8,679 bases of DNA from an uncultured Marinicella sp. (GCA_938008005.1 CALLLZ010000461.1:1-8679), one strand, 5' to 3'; positions 1-6,266 are shown, counted from the stretch's first letter. The notes: generated from the letters alone by a model not told the origin. A program made the numbers and translations.

Positions 1-326
1 GATGGTCTTATGGCGATCACAGTGCTGCTTGGAACATTGATTACATTGATGGTACAGCAGATGGTTCAACGCCAGATATCCAAATTGATGGGACGAATGT
101 CAATGTAACGTTGGTGCCATTTGGAGATCGTCCTTCTTTTACATCTCACAATCTTCAGTATAAATACAATGCTGGAAACTGGGGTGCATATACCATTGGT
201 GCAAGAAATATCTTCGATAGAGGACCAGTTCTTAATCAGGCAACGGGTCAGTATAATAACCCAAGTCTGTATACTACAGGACATATTGGTAGAGTATTCT
301 TTGCTCAAGTTGATTGGTCATTCTAA
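1..326 (+). CDS. TonB-dependent receptor, C-terminal fragment (5' end outside window)
   Basis: This is the last ~107 codons of an outer-membrane, 22-strand beta-barrel receptor that would take up a scarce ligand using TonB-ExbBD energy. The reading frame (codons starting at base 3) is open from the left edge to TAA at 324-326. The visible protein has alternating aromatic/polar barrel strands, a 'GARNIFDRGPVL' stretch that matches the penultimate-strand motif (G.RN.FD..P) typical of TonB-dependent receptors, and ends in V-D-W-S-F. A terminal aromatic residue of this kind is the usual BAM recognition signal. The plug domain, TonB box and signal peptide lie outside the window, so the ligand cannot be guessed from this piece. 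A strong terminator follows 24 bases after the stop, so the receptor transcript probably ends mostly there. The next three genes on the same strand encode modifying enzymes, which makes the receptor a possible functional partner. Family assignment is fairly secure; substrate is unknown. Confidence 0.85.
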   Translation, partial: WSYGDHSAAWNIDYIDGTADGSTPDIQIDGTNVNVTLVPFGDRPSFTSHNLQYKYNAGNWGAYTIGARNIFDRGPVLNQATGQYNNPSLYTTGHIGRVFFAQVDWSF

Positions 327-349
327 AAAGAATTTCCAATTACTAGGAT

Positions 350-384
350 AAAAGTAGGCGTTTAAAAGACGCCTACTTTTTTTT
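350..384 (+). terminator. Strong intrinsic terminator of the receptor gene
   Basis: A perfect 12-bp stem (350-361 pairs with 369-380) with a 7-base loop (362-368) is followed by a U-tract; the T run spans 377-384, partly inside the stem. The stem contains a GC-rich core (GTAGGCG/CGCCTAC). The last T is immediately followed by the ATG of the next gene at 385, which is unusual. Confidence 0.92.
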
Positions 385-1365
385 ATGAATAAAAAAAACT
401 ATTGGCAAAAGTATTGGTCTCAGACAGATGCATTTACATCATTAGCTGATGATTTTTCTGGTAATTATGACGGTGAAATCTTAAGGCACTGGCAGTCCAT
501 TTTTAAATCTCTGGCTCCAGCCAGCCAAGTATTAGATATAGCATGTGGAAACCTTCCGCTTCCAGTTATAGCAGTTCAAACAAGTGAGTTATTTAACCTA
601 GATTTAAAGATAAGCGCCTGCGATTTGGTCGTTATTGATAAACAAAAAATTCAAAGCAATATTGGTATTAAAGAAAACATTCTAGATCAAATAAACCTGT
701 ATTCAGAGGTTAATAGTGAAGCGCTTAATTTTGAATCTATTCAATTTGATCTTGTTACATCCATGTTCGGTTTTGAGTATTCTGATACAGAAAAAACACT
801 GCGCTCAATTAAAAATATCTTGAATCCAGCTGGTAGAGCTGAATTTGTTTGTCATTATACAGAATCTAGAATAGTTCAAGTAAATCAAAGAATTCATCAA
901 AGTTTAATAGATTTGCAATCTTCGAAAGGAATTTTGCACTGTTTGAAAAAGTTGTCAAATTCATTGGGTGTAATCAAAACCCAATCTGATATTCGTGCAC
1001 TGAAAAAAAATCAAAAATCAGAAAAGTTAAGAACAAGATTGAATGATAAACTCATACACTTCTATGATAAATATGGGGAGCAATCAAAGGATTCAAATAT
1101 AATTGAATTTGTTAAACATTATTTCTCATGTTTACTTAATTCAAATATGCGATCTAGAAAAAAAATGATAGACGCGTATATCAATGAATTAGTTAATCAT
1201 AAAGGTAGGTTAGAAGACTTATTAAATGCGGCTATCTCACCTGCTCGTTTAAAACAAATTGAAACGTGTTGTAATCAAATTGGTTTAAGGCTGAAAAAGC
1301 CTGCAATAGTTTGTCACTCAGGTCATGATGTTGGTTTAATTATTTCAATTGTTCAGGCGAATTAA
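385..1365 (+). CDS. Stand-alone class I SAM-dependent methyltransferase
   Basis: A 326-residue predicted methyltransferase, probably cytoplasmic, of unknown substrate. Motif I is visible as V-L-D-I-A-C-G-N (residues 49-56), a D-x-x-x-G variant of the SAM-binding glycine loop. A probable acidic motif II residue is D80 (S-A-C-D). The motif IV region is F-D-L-V-T-S-M-F-G-F-E-Y-S-D (121-134), followed by an 'IL..aGr..F.CH' strand-helix segment (145-157). The N-terminus (Y-W-Q-K-Y-W-S-Q, then N-Y-D-G at 27-30) and the motifs match the C-terminal domain of the 759-residue protein encoded downstream, so the two are paralogues. The residues after about 160 are mostly helical and charged and could form a substrate-binding cap. 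The start at 385 is kept because the N-terminal Y-W-x-x-Y-W-S block is conserved in the paralogue, yet there is no Shine-Dalgarno sequence and the ATG abuts the receptor terminator. DNA is very AT-rich (hand count at 1021-1140: 30 G+C of 120). Function beyond 'methyltransferase' is not recognised. Confidence 0.8.
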   Translation: MNKKNYWQKYWSQTDAFTSLADDFSGNYDGEILRHWQSIFKSLAPASQVLDIACGNLPLPVIAVQTSELFNLDLKISACDLVVIDKQKIQSNIGIKENILDQINLYSEVNSEALNFESIQFDLVTSMFGFEYSDTEKTLRSIKNILNPAGRAEFVCHYTESRIVQVNQRIHQSLIDLQSSKGILHCLKKLSNSLGVIKTQSDIRALKKNQKSEKLRTRLNDKLIHFYDKYGEQSKDSNIIEFVKHYFSCLLNSNMRSRKKMIDAYINELVNHKGRLEDLLNAAISPARLKQIETCCNQIGLRLKKPAIVCHSGHDVGLIISIVQAN

Positions 1366-1403
1366 TACTGTTTAAGGTGATTTTATCAAAATGATGGTCG
1401 TTA

Positions 1404-1409
1404 TATAAT
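1404..1409 (+). promoter_or_regulatory. Possible -10 box in the gap after the first methyltransferase
   Basis: TATAAT matches the sigma-70 -10 consensus exactly, but no good -35 sits 16-18 bases upstream (only an AT-rich ttttat region). A likely terminator at 1433-1454 lies between it and the next gene, so its role is doubtful. Confidence 0.2.
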
Positions 1410-1432
1410 GATCACATGAGTTGATAGTGAGC

Positions 1433-1454
1433 GGAATTCCATCGGAATTTTTTT
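1433..1454 (+). terminator. Probable weak intrinsic terminator after the first methyltransferase
   Basis: AATTCC (1435-1440) pairs with GGAATT (1444-1449) around a 3-base loop, extendable by two G-U pairs. The T run covers 1448-1454. The stem is short and AT-rich, so termination would be partial. The 180-base gap (1366-1545) that contains it holds no convincing small ORF; the ATGs there open only into frames of three to five codons. Confidence 0.5.
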
Positions 1455-1486
1455 AAATTTAAGCTCATCCTCACTTTAAAGAAGAA

Positions 1487-1532
1487 TTGGTGGGTAGTTT
1501 CTATAAAATATTTATTGTGTATTAAAAGAGGT
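1487..1532 (+). promoter_or_regulatory. Possible promoter and distant Shine-Dalgarno for the oxygenase gene
   Basis: TTGGTG (1487-1492) and TATTTA (1509-1514) are separated by 16 bases and resemble a weak sigma-70 promoter; an overlapping TATAAA at 1502-1507 is an alternative -10. AGAGGT at 1527-1532 is the only Shine-Dalgarno-like stretch, but it sits 13 bases from the ATG at 1546, longer than the usual 5-10. Confidence 0.3.
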
Positions 1533-1545
1533 AAATGGTTGTCAT

Positions 1546-2268
1546 ATGAAAATATTAAGTAATAAATCAACAGTGAATTCTTCGCAGTATAAAGAACACT
1601 ATAGTAAATATGGTTGGGTAAGCATAGTGGACTTGTTTGATGATTCAGTGGTGGATGATTATTATCAAATTCTGTTAAAAGAATTGAATTGGGATTTGGT
1701 TACTATGGTTAATGGTAAACCATTTATCGTTCCTGTTAATGAACTGAAAGAAAAGCCTGCAGAGTTTATCAATCAATTCGTTGGTGGAGTAATAAATTAT
1801 GCGGCACAAAACCCGTTTCAGTATTTCTATGAAAACATCAGATTAAATGATGAAAACCATAACAGTAATGTCGTTTTAAAACCTTTTTTTGAACTGTGCG
1901 AGTCTCAGGAGTTTTTAACCTACCTGAAGGAGGTCACCAGTGATGAATCTGAAAGCAAAATAGTTGAAACACAGATTACTCGTTATTCTGCTGGTTCATT
2001 TTTAAAAGAGCATACGGATCATAGCCCAGATAATCCATATGTCCGTAATTCTGCATTTATTATTGGTTTCACTAAGTCATGGTCGGCTGATTGGGGAGGT
2101 AACCTTAATATTTTTGATAAAAATTATGGTATATATAGATGTTTATCCCCTCAATTTAACAGTGTAAATATATTTAAAGTTCCTCGAAAACACTTTGTAT
2201 CCCAAGTCAGCAATTTTTGTCCACAAGCAAGAATAAGTATTTCAGGGTGGGTGGCGAATAAAAAATAA
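1546..2268 (+). CDS. 2-oxoglutarate/Fe(II)-dependent oxygenase, prolyl-hydroxylase-like
   Basis: A 240-residue non-haem iron dioxygenase that should couple 2-oxoglutarate decarboxylation to hydroxylation of an unidentified substrate. The double-stranded beta-helix core is in the C-terminal half. The iron triad is visible: H156-x-D158 in 'FLKEHTDHS' and H216 in 'KVPRKHFVSQ', with R229 ('QARISISGW') positioned to bind the 2-oxoglutarate carboxylate. The segment 'DWGGNLNIFD' (182-191) matches the conserved W-G-G-x-L strand of the prolyl-4-hydroxylase/Tpa1-like group. The N-terminal ~130 residues are less recognisable and probably shape substrate choice. No signal peptide is seen, so it is cytoplasmic. 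The start is the only ATG in frame; no earlier start codon exists back to about 1516. The gene sits between two methyltransferase-encoding genes and next to a sulfotransferase, which suggests a shared tailoring pathway. Family assignment is secure from the catalytic residues; the substrate (protein, peptide or small molecule) is unknown. Confidence 0.85.
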   Translation: MKILSNKSTVNSSQYKEHYSKYGWVSIVDLFDDSVVDDYYQILLKELNWDLVTMVNGKPFIVPVNELKEKPAEFINQFVGGVINYAAQNPFQYFYENIRLNDENHNSNVVLKPFFELCESQEFLTYLKEVTSDESESKIVETQITRYSAGSFLKEHTDHSPDNPYVRNSAFIIGFTKSWSADWGGNLNIFDKNYGIYRCLSPQFNSVNIFKVPRKHFVSQVSNFCPQARISISGWVANKK

Positions 2269-2276
2269 AATTTGAG

Positions 2277-2292
2277 CCTTATGAATATAAGG
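2277..2292 (+). other. Small perfect hairpin between oxygenase and sulfotransferase genes
   Basis: CCTTAT (2277-2282) and ATAAGG (2287-2292) form a 6-bp stem with a 4-base loop, 8 bases after the oxygenase stop. There is no T run behind it, so it is not a convincing terminator. It could protect an mRNA end or be chance. Confidence 0.3.
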
Positions 2293-2344
2293 TATTAACA
2301 ACATAATTTACTTGCATAAGCACACAAATTTAAACAGTATTTAA

Positions 2345-4624
2345 ATGAAAAAAACAGAAAGACTAAAAGCCAAACTTCAAGATCAAATAAATAATGAAGA
2401 CTTATTTAATGCATATATAACTGCTCATGAAATTTTGGAGAGTTCAGAAGAGCTGGAAGTTATTTATCAACTTGGAATTACCTGTACAAGAATAGGAAAA
2501 GTAAAAGAAGCCAAGTCACATTTAGAAAACTATATTAAAACTGGTGGCGATAACCCTTTTGCGAAGTTAAACCTTGGGCATATGTTAAAAGCAGGTGGAG
2601 AAATAGAAGCTGCTGCTAGACAATATAGAAATTTCATACAAGAAAATCCGAAGAATTGTGGTCATGGGTATTGGCATTTATCTGATTTGAAAGATAAGCA
2701 GGCAAAAGATGGTGAGCTAGCAAAAATGATGTCTCTGCTAAGCAGTACTGATGTTAACGACACTGAAAAAATGTTGATCCAGTTTGCGATCGGTAATTAT
2801 CATGATCGAGAAAATAACAGCACTGATGCTTTTATGGCATTCAAATCGGCTAATGCGTATCATGCGATGAAGAAGCCGTTTAACAAAACTGCTTATGAAA
2901 AATTAATTGCAGACCTTCAAGTCTTGAAAGAAGTTCCCAAATTTAATTTTGATGATATTCCTTATAAACCCATATTCATACTTGGGCTTCCAAGGTCAGG
3001 TTCTACATTATGTGAACAAATTTTGAGTAGCCATTCTTCAGTATTGGCTACAGATGAGCTTCCGTTCATAAATGCAATAGGGGCTGGTATGGAAAGCTCT
3101 GGAAGCTATACGAAAGCTATTCAAGAATTAACTAATGAAAAAGCGCAGGAGTTAAGGTCGGGTTATATTGAAAATTGCAAAAATTACATCGACACACCAT
3201 GTGAATATTTTATAGATAAAAGCCCGATAAATTCTTTGCATATTGGGTTGATAAAAACACTCTTTCCAGAAGCATTAATTATTAACTCATATAGAAATTC
3301 ACTGGATAATGCACTGAGTATGTATCGTCGGTACTTCTTTATGGGTCATGAGTATGCCTATTCGCTTGATGATATAGCGATGTATATGGATGGTTATATC
3401 ATGTTAATGCAACATTGGGATTCAGTTTTTCCAGAGAAGGTATTTCATTGCCGCTATGAAACTCTTGTTAAAGCACCTAATGAATACATCAAAAAAATGC
3501 TTACTTATTGTGGGTTGCCGTTTGAAGATAATTGTTTAACGTTTTACAAAAATAAACGGGCAGTACTTACTCCGAGTTCCGACCAAGTATCAAAACCGAT
3601 TTATTCTTCATCAATTGGTTCTTGGGAAAAGTATGTAAAACAAATAGCGCCACAAACAATTAATCACTTATCATATGTTAATCAACGGATGATCACTTCT
3701 TTTGAAAAAGATGCTATCAACAGTGCAGAGTTAACATGGAGTGATTATTGGTCAAAGGGTTACCTGTCATCCTTCTCTGAGAAAAATTACGATGGTATTT
3801 TAAAAGATTATTGGATTGATTTTTCAGGCATGCTCGCATCTGAAGATCAAGTCTTAGATCTTTGTTCTGGAAATGGGGCTTTGCTCAATATTATATATGA
3901 TGCATTAGATGGAAGAACATCAACAGGTTTAGTAGGTGTTGATTATGCTAACATCCAAGCATTCAATAAGCCGTATCAACTACACGGTAATGTAAGCATT
4001 GAGTCTCTTCCTTATGATGCTTTATCCTATTCATTTGTTATATCACAATTTGGTATAGAGTATTCAAATATTGAGAAGTCAATTCAAGAAGTTGCACGTA
4101 TACTTCAAGCTGATGGACAGTTTAGATTTATATGTCACGCTGAAGGTTCTGTTATATTGAAAAACAATAAAAAGATTTACGAATGCAGTGAATCATTAGA
4201 AAAAAATGCTTTTGGGTATTTTTCTGAGATGTTGATGGGATTGGATTTGATTGCGCAAGGTGATTCAACCGGTGAAGCATTGGCGGCGGCAAAACGAGAA
4301 AATTTTAATGCTGCAATTGTTGAACATCATGAAAAGTACGGTGATACATTGTTCGAAACAGGGTTTCCTCAAGCCATGAAAAATATTCTGCAGCAAAAAA
4401 AATCTGGGCATTGTCAGAATATATTTAAAGATTTTGTAGTGTCATTCAATATGGCACAAAAGCGTATAGAACAACTATTTTCTGCTGCTCTTGATGAACA
4501 AAGAAAAAACAGTTTTTTGAAACTATTGTCAAATAATAAACTTAAGGCGATCGAATGCAAGAAAATTGAACAAGAACAGGTTGGGATAATAGGTTGGTCT
4601 ATAGAAGGCGTTAAAATAGCTTAG
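2345..4624 (+). CDS. Three-domain fusion: TPR - sulfotransferase - SAM methyltransferase
   Basis: A 759-residue cytoplasmic protein with three regions. Residues ~37-104 hold two TPR-like helical repeats (e.g. 'LGHMLKAGGEIEAAARQY'), which usually bind proteins or peptides. Residues ~205-440 are a PAPS-dependent sulfotransferase of the Sulfotransfer_3/tyrosylprotein-sulfotransferase type. The 5'-phosphosulfate loop is P-I-F-I-L-G-L-P-R-S-G-S-T-L (209-222). E238 in 'ATDELP' sits where this family has its catalytic glutamate. The 3'-phosphate site is Y-R-N-S-L-D-N-A-L-S (316-325), and the typical tail 'YETLV..P' and 'S.G.WEKY' follows. Residues ~460-759 are a class I methyltransferase with V-L-D-L-C-S-G-N-G (503-511), acidic D533, and F-G-I-E-Y-S (569-574), clearly related to the stand-alone enzyme encoded at 385-1365. 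An in-frame stop (2342-2344) touches the ATG, so the start cannot be earlier; no Shine-Dalgarno sequence precedes it. The protein probably sulfates and methylates the same or successive substrates. TPR plus sulfotransferase is a known pairing; a C-terminal methyltransferase is not one I recognise as standard. Confidence 0.85.
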   Translation: MKKTERLKAKLQDQINNEDLFNAYITAHEILESSEELEVIYQLGITCTRIGKVKEAKSHLENYIKTGGDNPFAKLNLGHMLKAGGEIEAAARQYRNFIQENPKNCGHGYWHLSDLKDKQAKDGELAKMMSLLSSTDVNDTEKMLIQFAIGNYHDRENNSTDAFMAFKSANAYHAMKKPFNKTAYEKLIADLQVLKEVPKFNFDDIPYKPIFILGLPRSGSTLCEQILSSHSSVLATDELPFINAIGAGMESSGSYTKAIQELTNEKAQELRSGYIENCKNYIDTPCEYFIDKSPINSLHIGLIKTLFPEALIINSYRNSLDNALSMYRRYFFMGHEYAYSLDDIAMYMDGYIMLMQHWDSVFPEKVFHCRYETLVKAPNEYIKKMLTYCGLPFEDNCLTFYKNKRAVLTPSSDQVSKPIYSSSIGSWEKYVKQIAPQTINHLSYVNQRMITSFEKDAINSAELTWSDYWSKGYLSSFSEKNYDGILKDYWIDFSGMLASEDQVLDLCSGNGALLNIIYDALDGRTSTGLVGVDYANIQAFNKPYQLHGNVSIESLPYDALSYSFVISQFGIEYSNIEKSIQEVARILQADGQFRFICHAEGSVILKNNKKIYECSESLEKNAFGYFSEMLMGLDLIAQGDSTGEALAAAKRENFNAAIVEHHEKYGDTLFETGFPQAMKNILQQKKSGHCQNIFKDFVVSFNMAQKRIEQLFSAALDEQRKNSFLKLLSNNKLKAIECKKIEQEQVGIIGWSIEGVKIA

Positions 4625-4722
4625 GTGGTGACTAAATTATTTAACAGTATTTTAATAAATGGTTATCAAAATCGCTGACTATTGGTGTTTTTAATTGCTT
4701 GTCAATATCATGAGTGGCTTAA
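4625..4722. other. Convergent intergenic spacer without a clear terminator
   Basis: This 98-base AT-rich gap separates the stops of the sulfotransferase fusion and gmk. I see no stem followed by a T run on either strand. It contains an imperfect copy (4674-4696) of the sequence around the gmk stop (4717-4743): both share gct-a-ctattgg-tgtt with small indels, about 44 bases apart. Confidence 0.4.
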
Positions 4723-5355
4723 CTATTGGGTGTTGATTAAATTTTTAACCAGTCTGCCATTAATGATTTCTTGTTTAGCGGTGGTCATCCTGTTGGATTT
4801 AACAATCGCCTTGAGGCTTTTCAATGCTTCTTCAAAGTCATCATTGACCACCAAAAAATCTGCTTTGTGGTAATGTTTGAGTTCGGCAATTGCTTTTTCC
4901 ATTCGAGTTTTAATCACATCTGAGGAATCTTGGCCACGATTTTCTAGGCGCTCCTGTAAAGCTTTGATGCTAGGTGGGAGTATGAAGATGCTGATGGCAT
5001 CATTGAATCTGGATTTAATTTGTTCTGCACCTTGCCAATCAATCTCGAGTACCACATCATGACCTTCGTCGAGCATTTTTTGGACTGAGTCCTGAGAGGT
5101 GCCATAATTGTTGCCAAATACCTGTGCTGACTCCATAAAAACACCTGCAGCTTCCATCTGTTCGAACTTGCTGGTAGTTATGAAGTGATAGTTATAACCA
5201 TCAATTTCTTTGGGTCGTGGTTGTCGAGTCGTGTGAGAAATTGAAAGTTTTAAATGATTGGTGTCTCGGACCAAGGCGTTGACTAAAGAGGTTTTGCCAG
5301 TGCCAGAAGGCGCTGAAACGATGAAAAGTGTTCCTGTTAGATTATTCTTGGGCAT
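4723..5355 (-). CDS. gmk: Guanylate kinase
   Basis: Guanylate kinase phosphorylates GMP to GDP with ATP, an essential step in purine nucleotide salvage and synthesis in the cytoplasm. The 210-residue protein is close to the usual ~207. Visible motifs are the P-loop S-A-P-S-G-T-G-K-T (14-22), S-H-T-T-R-Q-P-R-P (40-48) and G-Y-N-Y-H-F (53-58) for GMP binding, F-G-N-N-Y-G-T-S (80-87), E-I-D-W-Q-G-A (104-110), the R-G-Q-D-S-S-D lid region (140-146) and the N-D-D-F segment (171-174). The P-loop has T19 and T22 where many homologues carry A and S, a conservative change. It lies 8 bases downstream of yicC and is surely cotranscribed with it. A Shine-Dalgarno sequence is weak (AATAAG-like, inside the end of yicC), so translation may be coupled. 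rpoZ, which often follows gmk in gammaproteobacteria, is absent here. Confidence 0.97.
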   Translation of the reverse strand: MPKNNLTGTLFIVSAPSGTGKTSLVNALVRDTNHLKLSISHTTRQPRPKEIDGYNYHFITTSKFEQMEAAGVFMESAQVFGNNYGTSQDSVQKMLDEGHDVVLEIDWQGAEQIKSRFNDAISIFILPPSIKALQERLENRGQDSSDVIKTRMEKAIAELKHYHKADFLVVNDDFEEALKSLKAIVKSNRMTTAKQEIINGRLVKNLINTQ

Positions 5356-5363
5356 AATAATAC

Positions 5364-6230
5364 TTATTCTATGTTTTGAATTTGTTCGCGCATTTGTTCA
5401 ATTGCGACTTTTAAATCGATACTTGCATTAGATGTTGTCATGCTGGCTGATTTAGAACCAATGGTATTGGATTCTCGGTTGAGTTCTTGAATTAAAAAAT
5501 CCAAGCGTCTACCTACTGGTTCTTGTAACGTTAAAACACGATTAAGTTCAATAACATGTGCATCTAAACGATCAAGCTCTTCGGTGATATCAACTTTTTG
5601 TAATTGGATTGCCAGCTCTTGCTCAAAGCGTTCAGGGTTGACATCCACTTGTAAGTCAGACAACTTATCTTTAAGTTTTTGAGATAAAGATTGGTTGATG
5701 GTTGGTACAAAAGTGCGTATTTCACCGGTCAATTGTCTAACTGTTTCTGCCTTCTCTTTAAGCACAGTATGCATGGCAGCGCCTTCTCTGGTTCTTGACT
5801 CAATCAATAGTTTGATACTTTCATCGACCAGTTTGATTGCAGCAAGGTTCAGTTCAGAAGTGTCAGCAGGTTGTTGAACAATGACATCAGACCAATTCAT
5901 CAGTTGAGAGGTACTCATGTTATTGGTTAAGCCAAAATCATTGCTGATAGATTCAGCTGACTGGATTAATTGAGTTAACAGTGCTTTGTTAACACTTAAT
6001 TGAGTCAAACTTACTGATTCATTGGGGAAAAATTTGATGAATACGGCAACTTTACCACGTGAGAGTTTCTGATTGAATGATTTACGAAACTGTGTTTCGG
6101 CAGCTCGAAGGAAATCAGGACACTTGATAGTTAGATCCAAAAAGCGTTGATTCACTGAACGAATTTCACAAGTAAGTCTTCCTAATGAATTTTCAACTTC
6201 ATTTGAAGCGAATGCGGTCATTGATTGCAT
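5364..6230 (-). CDS. yicC: YicC family endoribonuclease
   Basis: YicC-family proteins are conserved bacterial RNA-handling proteins; the E. coli member has been reported as an endoribonuclease that promotes decay of the small RNA RyhB. The N-terminal YicC domain begins M-Q-S-M-T-A-F-A and includes 'EIRSVNQRFLD' (22-32) and 'LSRGKV' (56-61). The C-terminal DUF1732 region carries 'ITEELDRLDAHV' (215-226), 'VGRRLDFLIQELNRESNT' (239-256) and ends in R-E-Q-I-Q-N-I-E, as in E. coli. With this start the protein is 288 residues, against 287 in E. coli. The frame stays open upstream to an ATG at 6327-6329, but those extra 33 codons lack homology and cover the probable promoter, so they are rejected. 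A second in-frame ATG (6219-6221) is less likely because YicC proteins carry a few residues before 'SMTA'. It is first gene of the yicC-gmk operon and divergent from the propeller gene. Confidence 0.95.
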   Translation of the reverse strand: MQSMTAFASNEVENSLGRLTCEIRSVNQRFLDLTIKCPDFLRAAETQFRKSFNQKLSRGKVAVFIKFFPNESVSLTQLSVNKALLTQLIQSAESISNDFGLTNNMSTSQLMNWSDVIVQQPADTSELNLAAIKLVDESIKLLIESRTREGAAMHTVLKEKAETVRQLTGEIRTFVPTINQSLSQKLKDKLSDLQVDVNPERFEQELAIQLQKVDITEELDRLDAHVIELNRVLTLQEPVGRRLDFLIQELNRESNTIGSKSASMTTSNASIDLKVAIEQMREQIQNIE

Positions 6231-6260
6231 TATTATGTTGTCTGAGTAGATAGAAAGGGT

Positions 6261-6266
6261 ATTATA
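6261..6266 (-). promoter_or_regulatory. Probable -10 box of the yicC-gmk operon
   Basis: Read on the minus strand this is a perfect TATAAT, 30 bases upstream of the yicC ATG. The -35 is weak: the 16-18 spacing falls on AT-rich CAAATA-like sequence, and a good TTGCCA lies 23 bases away, too far for a normal promoter. Confidence 0.5.

Noticed and set aside
321..332. Inverted repeat TTCTAAAAAGAA at the receptor stop as an operator
   Set aside because: It is only a 4-bp stem, overlaps the stop codon, and has no nearby promoter elements with acceptable spacing.
66..351. Alternative frames across the receptor fragment on both strands
   Set aside because: Only the frame ending at 326 gives beta-barrel strands, the RN-FD motif and an aromatic C-terminus.
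1366..1545. Possible precursor-peptide gene in the gap before the oxygenase
   Set aside because: Every ATG on the plus strand in the gap (1391, 1394, 1409, 1417, 1535) reaches a stop within five codons; no core-peptide-like sequence is visible.
4682..5062. Short plus-strand open frames over gmk
   Set aside because: They lie antisense to highly conserved guanylate kinase motifs and have no independent coding signal.
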